DNA from: Nitrososphaeraceae archaeon
Lineage (GTDB): Archaea > Thermoproteota > Nitrososphaeria > Nitrososphaerales > Nitrososphaeraceae
Reading direction: 5' to 3'
Length of the DNA stretch: 5,612 nt
Assembly: GCA_025936955.1 (NCBI GenBank)
Contig: JAICSL010000126.1
Span: 1 to 5,612 of the forward strand
In this document: positions 1 to 3,827 of the stretch, piece by piece
Numbering within the stretch: position 1 is the stretch's first letter
Layout: every line of letters begins with the position of its first letter
Program-made: the position numbers and the translations under genes
Notes under the pieces: generated by a model
Seen by the model: the letters and a program-made list of their open reading frames with translations, nothing else
Databases searched by the model: none
Told to the model about the DNA's origin: nothing

Positions 1-175
1 GCACTACAGCTTTACCATACCCGACTTCCAATACTTTACCCAGTCTTCGTTCTCCTTCCGCTGTTTCAATTTCTACAAGTTCATCAAAAGAAGCTTTTGT
101 AATACCATCAATAATAATAAGAGGACCTTTAATTTCCGCTACCTTAGTATATTCCACACTGATTGATTCAGGCAA
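1..175 (-). CDS. atpB: A-type ATP synthase subunit B, N-terminal part (runs off left edge)
   Basis: Seen: an open frame of 58 codons reaching the window edge, with N-terminus MPESISVEYTKVAEIKGPL followed by IIIDGITKASFDELVEIET. The VEYTKVAEIKGPL(I/V) block is typical of the beta-barrel start of archaeal/vacuolar ATPase subunit B, the non-catalytic regulatory subunit that alternates with A in the A3B3 head on the cytoplasmic face of the membrane. The start chosen is TTG at 175. A strong AGGAGGT lies 8 nt upstream (184-190), whereas the more obvious GTG at 157 has that box 26 nt away, too far to serve it. With the TTG start the gene overlaps the atpA stop (170-168) by 8 nt, which suggests translational coupling. 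The nucleotide-binding core is outside the window. Family is confident from sequence and position after atpA; the start is inferred. Confidence 0.93.
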   Translation of the reverse strand, partial: MPESISVEYTKVAEIKGPLIIIDGITKASFDELVEIETAEGERRLGKVLEVGYGKAVV

Positions 176-1976
176 CTGCCTTTACCTCCTGCTCCTGTTC
201 ACCTGCAATTGTTTGACTAAATTCCTTAATCATTTGTCTGTCTATTTCTTCCAACTTTACTATCTGATCATCAGGAATTTCAAATTTCGCCTTTATAATT
301 GAGGTGATAACTGGCATAGACCTAACATCTGCCAAAGACGAACCTTGTTTAAGGGCTTTTTGCGCCTCCTTAAAGAATTTTACCATTAACTTTACTAGTT
401 TCAGCTGTTTTTCTGGTCCACAATATGTATCTATTTTGTCAAATGAGTTCTGCTGTAAAATACCTATTTTTATCATTCTTGCAACTTCCAGTACCAATTT
501 TTCTTCCTCCGGCAGCGCTTCTGGACCTAATAATCTGACTATTTCTTTTAAAGTATCTTCCCTTTGAAGAATATTATATGACTCTGCCCTCAAGTCATAC
601 CATTCTGCGCTCACATTTTGCTTCCACCATTTTGATACATCTTCGAGATATCCCGAATATGATTGCATCCAATTGATAGACGGATAATGTCTCGAATAAG
701 CCAATCTAGTATCAAGCGCCCAAAAGGTCTTGATGAATCTAATTGTATGTGTTGTGACTGGTTCTGTAAAGTCTGCTCCAGAAGGAGAGACAGCACCGAT
801 TAGTGTCACAGAACCTGTTCTATCTGCTGAACCTAGAGGCCTTACGCGGCCAGCTCTCTCATAGAATTCAGCTAACCTTGAAGCAAGATAAGATGGATAT
901 CCCTCCTCGGCAGGCATTTCTTCAAGACGACCAGACATTTCTCTCAAGGCTTCGGCCCACCTACTTGTCGAATCAGCTACTAACACGACATCATATCCCA
1001 TATCTCTATAATATTCTGCAATAGTTACTCCAGTATAGATCGATGCCTCCCTAGCTGCTACTGGCATGTTACTAGTATTTGCCACTAGAACGGTCCTTTC
1101 CATTAACGGTCTACCAGACCTCGGGTCAATTAAATGAGGAAACTCAACTAATACCTCAGTCATTTCATTACCACGTTCACCACATCCAATGTATACTACA
1201 ACCTTAGAATCAGCCCATTTTGCAATTTGGTGTAATGTAACCGTCTTGCCTGTTCCAAAGCCTCCAGGAATAGCACCTGTTCCTCCCTTTGCAATAGGAA
1301 AATAAGTATCGATTACCCTTTGTCCTGTAATTAATGGCACTGATGGATCATATCTTTCCGCATAAGGTCTTGGCTTTCTAACTGGCCATTTGTGGTACAT
1401 TTTAAGTCCAGCTTTATTACCGCTTTTTTCTGTAATAGCAATTTGATGCTCTATATCATAATCACCTTCACTTACTATTTCAGTGATTTTACCCCCGCTA
1501 TGATATGGAGGAACTAGGATACTGTGTGTTAACAGAGGTGTTTCTTCAACGGTACCGAGTACAGAACCAGGATTAACTTGTTCTCCATTCTTTACGCTAG
1601 GTCTAAACCTATATTTTTTCTTTAGATCTACTGGAGTTGTAATTATTCCTCTCCCAATGAAAGATCCAGATTTTTGAGCAATTTCTTCTAATGGCCTCTG
1701 AATTCCATCGTAGATCTTACCGATTATTCCAGGACCCAATAACACGGATAGCGGCTGACCAGTGCCTACTACTGGTTCACCTGGCCTTAGGCCTGAAGTT
1801 GATTCATAAACTTGAATAAATGCAACATCTCCTGTTAATCTTATAACTTCACCTATCAATTTTGATTCTCCTACTTCAACAGTCTCATACATTTTAGTAG
1901 ACGACATACCATCTGCCCTTATAGCTGGACCGCTAATCCAAACAATTTTTCCCTTGGCTACCAATCTATTCCACAC
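168..1976 (-). CDS. atpA: A-type ATP synthase catalytic subunit A
   Basis: Catalytic subunit of the archaeal A1AO ATP synthase: it makes or hydrolyses ATP in the A3B3 head, coupled to ion flow through the membrane rotor. Numbering from GTG 1976 (602 aa, normal length), the order is: N-terminal beta-barrel (about 6-75, with KGKIVWISGP); the subunit-A-specific bulge insertion (about 110-190); the nucleotide-binding core with P-loop GGFGTGKT (238-245, Lys244), GCGERGNE carrying the catalytic Glu267, and Walker B VVLVADSTSRWAEA (Asp335); and a C-terminal helical domain (about 440-602). No intein interrupts the P-loop, unlike some archaeal homologues. The P-loop differs from the common GPFGSGKT. 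Start: GTG 1976 has no spaced ribosome site and overlaps atpE by 11 nt. TTG 1964 (MVAKGKIVWISGP) has AAAGGTG 9 nt upstream, fits the family N-terminus and leaves one base after the atpE stop, so it is preferred (598 aa). It is co-transcribed between atpE and atpB. Confidence 0.97.
   Translation of the reverse strand: MWNRLVAKGKIVWISGPAIRADGMSSTKMYETVEVGESKLIGEVIRLTGDVAFIQVYESTSGLRPGEPVVGTGQPLSVLLGPGIIGKIYDGIQRPLEEIAQKSGSFIGRGIITTPVDLKKKYRFRPSVKNGEQVNPGSVLGTVEETPLLTHSILVPPYHSGGKITEIVSEGDYDIEHQIAITEKSGNKAGLKMYHKWPVRKPRPYAERYDPSVPLITGQRVIDTYFPIAKGGTGAIPGGFGTGKTVTLHQIAKWADSKVVVYIGCGERGNEMTEVLVEFPHLIDPRSGRPLMERTVLVANTSNMPVAAREASIYTGVTIAEYYRDMGYDVVLVADSTSRWAEALREMSGRLEEMPAEEGYPSYLASRLAEFYERAGRVRPLGSADRTGSVTLIGAVSPSGADFTEPVTTHTIRFIKTFWALDTRLAYSRHYPSINWMQSYSGYLEDVSKWWKQNVSAEWYDLRAESYNILQREDTLKEIVRLLGPEALPEEEKLVLEVARMIKIGILQQNSFDKIDTYCGPEKQLKLVKLMVKFFKEAQKALKQGSSLADVRSMPVITSIIKAKFEIPDDQIVKLEEIDRQMIKEFSQTIAGEQEQEVKAVA
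184..190 (-). promoter_or_regulatory. Shine-Dalgarno sequence of atpB inside atpA
   Basis: AGGAGGT on the minus strand, fully complementary to the usual archaeal 16S 3' end, lies within the last codons of atpA (Q-E-V-K-A-V-A-stop). It is 8 nt before TTG 175 and 26 nt before GTG 157, so it decides the atpB start in favour of UUG. Confidence 0.75.
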
Positions 1977-2580
1977 CTTTCAGCAGTTGGACAATATCCT
2001 TCCTTATTAAAGGTTTAAGCCTTTCAATGCGCGAATCTAAGGTATTATCATATGACATAGATCCATCGGCTGACATAATACGTATTCCACCAATATTGTT
2101 TAGTGGTTGTTCAGACAATTTTATTTTAACTCCACTGCTCTTTGTTAAGTCGGATATGATATTTTTGACTTTACCAAAATCATTCTTATTGGACTCTATA
2201 ATAACATCATTTGAACCTATTCCAGCAACACTCTCTTCAATCATCTTAGTCAACAGGATATTGTAGCTTTCCTCCTTATATGAATCTGAGAGCTTGGTTT
2301 TGGCTTCTTGAAAGACTTGATTTACAGTTGTTTCGATCATTATGAGTTGTTTGTTTCTAGCAGCAAGTCTACTTGACCCAATAACCTGTCTTTTGAGGTT
2401 TTCTGCTTGTTTTCTCGCACCTTCGATAATTCTATTATATTCATGTTCTAATTTCGTTCTAGAGGCCTCAAGATTGATTAATGACTGTTGATAAGCAGAA
2501 TCAATTTGTGTAACTAAATCTGTTTCTTTTTGAGATAAAACCTTGTTTATAGTTCGTTCTAACGTAGGATTTGAATTCAT
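1966..2580 (-). CDS. atpE: A-type ATP synthase subunit E (peripheral stalk)
   Basis: Subunit E of the A1AO ATP synthase. With subunit H it forms the peripheral stalk that holds the A3B3 head against the membrane part so torque is not lost. The 204-residue length is usual for the family. Residues 1 to about 90 are strongly hydrophilic, Lys/Glu/Gln-rich and helical-looking, fitting the N-terminal coiled coil. Residues about 95-204 form the alpha/beta C-terminal domain, ending in the family pattern GGIRI-x5-G-x5-TLDSRIERL and then LLKG. There is no signal peptide or membrane segment. The start is ATG 2580. It lacks a spaced Shine-Dalgarno sequence (only GTAGG touching the ATG) and overlaps as ATGA the stop of an upstream 16-codon ORF. 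Downstream, atpA begins 1 nt after its stop if the TTG start is right. Subunits C and F, which lie between E and A in the euryarchaeal order, are not here. No H gene is seen upstream either. Confidence 0.93.
   Translation of the reverse strand: MNSNPTLERTINKVLSQKETDLVTQIDSAYQQSLINLEASRTKLEHEYNRIIEGARKQAENLKRQVIGSSRLAARNKQLIMIETTVNQVFQEAKTKLSDSYKEESYNILLTKMIEESVAGIGSNDVIIESNKNDFGKVKNIISDLTKSSGVKIKLSEQPLNNIGGIRIMSADGSMSYDNTLDSRIERLKPLIRKDIVQLLKGVE
1974..1980 (-). promoter_or_regulatory. Shine-Dalgarno sequence of atpA inside the atpE 3' end
   Basis: AAAGGTG on the minus strand lies in the last codons of atpE (K-G-V-E-stop), 9 nt before TTG 1964. The alternative GTG start at 1976 would lie inside this box, so the box argues for the TTG. 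Confidence 0.55.
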
Positions 2581-2627
2581 CCTACGATTCTATCGTCGAG
2601 TAACGTGATTTTAATCTTTTGTTGCAT
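2577..2627 (-). CDS. Possible 16-codon leader ORF upstream of atpE
   Basis: A short open frame, ATG 2627 to TGA 2577, would encode MQQKIKITLLDDRIVG. Its TGA overlaps the ATG of atpE by the ATGA arrangement typical of translationally coupled genes. Its ATG lies where a transcript from the TATA box at 2646-2654 would be expected to begin, so it could be translated as a leaderless message. The peptide is not recognised and has no membrane segment. It might be a leader peptide that delivers ribosomes to atpE, which lacks a clear ribosome site, or simply chance reading through a 5' untranslated region. An ORF this short cannot be shown to be real from one sequence. Confidence 0.35.
   Translation of the reverse strand: MQQKIKITLLDDRIVG
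2584..2596 (-). promoter_or_regulatory. Small perfect hairpin just upstream of the atpE start
   Basis: ACGAT-AGA-ATCGT: five paired bases around a three-base loop, ending three bases before the atpE ATG. In the RNA it would occupy the place where a Shine-Dalgarno sequence is normally found. It is short and could be chance. If it forms, it would favour entry of ribosomes already translating the leader ORF. Confidence 0.3.
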
Positions 2628-2645
2628 ACTATGAAAAAGATGTTG

Positions 2646-2654
2646 AATTTTATA
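2646..2654 (-). promoter_or_regulatory. TATA box of the atpEAB operon
   Basis: TATAAAATT on the minus strand (within TTATTGTATAAAATTC) lies in the only intergenic gap of the window. Its centre is about 24 nt before ATG 2627, close to the usual archaeal TATA-to-start distance of about 25-27. This predicts transcription starting at or within a few bases of that ATG, about 45 nt before the atpE start. No clear BRE purine stretch precedes it. The T5 stretch at 2634-2638 between box and predicted start could also help end the upstream transcript. Confidence 0.5.
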
Positions 2655-2681
2655 CAATAATTGAATAGCTTCGATCAGGGA

Positions 2682-3215
2682 TCAGTGTATACAATCTACA
2701 CTGTCAACAGTTTCAATTGATTTTCTTTCTTTGGAATTTCTTAACCTGATATTTAAATTATTTATCAGAGATCGAATACGAGAAAAATGATTGCCATCCC
2801 AATACATATTGTAGCAATTTACACACTCAAAAAACTCCTTCTGATATAAAATGACGCCTGCAGGTATAGTGTTTTTTTTAACGTCAGAGAATTTCTTTTT
2901 TACTAACGATCCATTGCATACAGAGCATCGAGACCTACAAATATCAAAATTGATAGAGTATACACCAGATGCAGACAACACATGAACCAAGTCTTCGTTC
3001 TCATCGACTCCTTTCAACAAAACACCTGATGCTCCTTTTTTTATGGCCTGTTTGAACAAAGATTTATCACAAGTCAGGATAATTCTTCTCTGTTCAATTC
3101 CAATTTCTAATAATTCATTATCACAAATATCCTTAATATATAAGGTGTCAAAGCCAAATATACGTAACTTGCGAGCAACAGTTCCTAACATCGCATCGGC
3201 CAAAAAAATTGGAAT
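2682..3215 (-). CDS. Mut7-C / PIN-like RNase domain protein with zinc ribbon
   Basis: Matches the Mut7-C RNase family (formerly DUF82): a PIN-fold nuclease domain followed by a zinc ribbon, thought to cleave RNA; the physiological substrate in archaea is not known. Numbering from TTG 3203 (173 aa), visible hallmarks are the first metal-binding Asp in LADAMLG (Asp3), ARKLRIFGFDT, the acidic D-N-E-LL near 28-32, the ILT-x-D motif (Asp46), paired cysteines C93/C96 (CSVCNG) and C127/C130 (CVNC), and YWDGNHFSRI near 134-143. It ends in a basic, then acidic tail. Start: TTG 3203 cuts off most of the first beta strand, has no ribosome site, and no ATG, GTG or TTG exists upstream before the in-frame TAA at 3230. 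Codons from ATT 3215 read (I)PIFLADAMLG, the expected family N-terminus, so the feature is drawn from this possible AUU start. It lies 4 nt after the CBS gene and is probably co-transcribed with it. Confidence 0.85.
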   Translation of the reverse strand: MPIFLADAMLGTVARKLRIFGFDTLYIKDICDNELLEIGIEQRRIILTCDKSLFKQAIKKGASGVLLKGVDENEDLVHVLSASGVYSINFDICRSRCSVCNGSLVKKKFSDVKKNTIPAGVILYQKEFFECVNCYNMYWDGNHFSRIRSLINNLNIRLRNSKERKSIETVDSVDCIH

Positions 3216-3219
3216 AGGA

Positions 3220-3804
3220 TTAACTACTTAATTCGCCTCTGCATTCTTCGCAGGTAAAAGTACCTTCCTCATATTTCAAGAGGTCCGACCATTCTCCGCA
3301 CTCGTCGCAATATCCAGATATATTCCCAGCTGAACGACCTACTTCCCCTCTGATAATGGCCGCTTTTTCAGAGATCACGTCAACCAAATCAGGAGTAACA
3401 GCGATGACATCCGAGGTAGAAATAATACCAACGAGACGATTTTTGTAAACTACACCTAATCGTTTGATATTATGCTGTCTCAATATTCGAGCAGCCTCAG
3501 TAACCCCTTCTTCGCCTTCCACCGTACGCAATTCTTGCATAATATCTGAGGCTTTGAGCATACTTGGTTTGATGTCCTTAACAACTGCCTTAGAAACTAT
3601 ATCCCAATCAGTAACTATTCCCACTGGTTTTTCTGCTTCCATAATTATTATGCTTCCAATTCTCTCATCTTTCATCCGTATAGAAATGTCTTTGACGGTA
3701 TCTTGGGGCAAAGCTGAAATGACAGGACTATTCATAATATCTCTAACGAGTACTCTAGTTGTCATATTAGCATCCCCATGCTGCCTGATGGGTTTTTTCA
3801 CCAC
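3220..3804 (-). CDS. Two-CBS-domain protein with C-terminal zinc ribbon
   Basis: Numbering from GTG 3804 (194 aa): a first CBS domain at about 19-73 (VRDIMNSPVI, then GSIIIMEAEKPVGIVTDWDI) and a second at about 83-137 (ASDIMQELRTVE, then KRLGVVYKNRLVGIISTSDV). A linker helix and a four-cysteine ribbon follow: C166/C169 (CDEC) and C185/C188 (CEEC). Paired CBS domains form a Bateman module that commonly binds AMP, ATP or related ligands. The GIVTDWD and GIISTSD loops are the usual ribose/phosphate contact places, so nucleotide binding is a reasonable inference. The ribbon may bind nucleic acid, protein or only zinc. No enzyme domain is present, so it is probably a soluble sensor or adaptor; its partner is unknown. 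Start is uncertain: GTG 3804 has a weak GAGATGA 6 nt upstream, while ATG 3765 (MTTRVLVRDIM, 181 aa) has GGGGATG 5 nt upstream and begins just before the domain. I slightly prefer ATG 3765. It sits between rqcH and the RNase gene. Confidence 0.88.
   Translation of the reverse strand: MVKKPIRQHGDANMTTRVLVRDIMNSPVISALPQDTVKDISIRMKDERIGSIIIMEAEKPVGIVTDWDIVSKAVVKDIKPSMLKASDIMQELRTVEGEEGVTEAARILRQHNIKRLGVVYKNRLVGIISTSDVIAVTPDLVDVISEKAAIIRGEVGRSAGNISGYCDECGEWSDLLKYEEGTFTCEECRGELSS
3771..3777 (-). promoter_or_regulatory. Possible ribosome binding site for the internal ATG of the CBS gene
   Basis: GGGGATG on the minus strand, 5 nt before ATG 3765, is a partial match to the archaeal GGAGGTG box. It supports the shorter 181-residue CBS protein over the GTG start at 3804, but the match is imperfect. 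Confidence 0.35.
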
Positions 3805-3827
3805 GTTACTTCATCTCAGCATTAGTC

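Noticed and set aside
611..796. A 61-codon minus-strand frame inside atpA
   Set aside because: It is a different reading frame of the conserved atpA C-terminal region with no family resemblance.
304..1024. Plus-strand open frames at 304-567 and 803-1024 opposite atpA
   Set aside because: They lie wholly antisense to a strongly conserved gene, have no ribosome site or recognisable domain, and read as shadow translations.
1242..1265. Possible intein at the atpA P-loop
   Set aside because: Some archaeal atpA genes carry one here, but this gene is uninterrupted with normal length and contiguous motifs.
2027..2266. Plus-strand open frame opposite atpE
   Set aside because: Antisense to a well-supported gene; composition is that of a mirror frame.
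2634..2638. T5 tract as a terminator for the RNase gene
   Set aside because: Archaeal termination can use T-runs, but five Ts between a TATA box and its predicted start is too weak and too oddly placed to call.
2581..2681. tRNA or small structured RNA in the intergenic gap
   Set aside because: No cloverleaf, no TTCGA-type T-loop and no long stem. Only a TATA box, a 5-bp hairpin and a short ORF can be seen.
2670..2684. Direct repeat TGATC-CC-TGATC at the RNase gene stop
   Set aside because: Five-base repeats are expected by chance, and nothing else suggests an operator.
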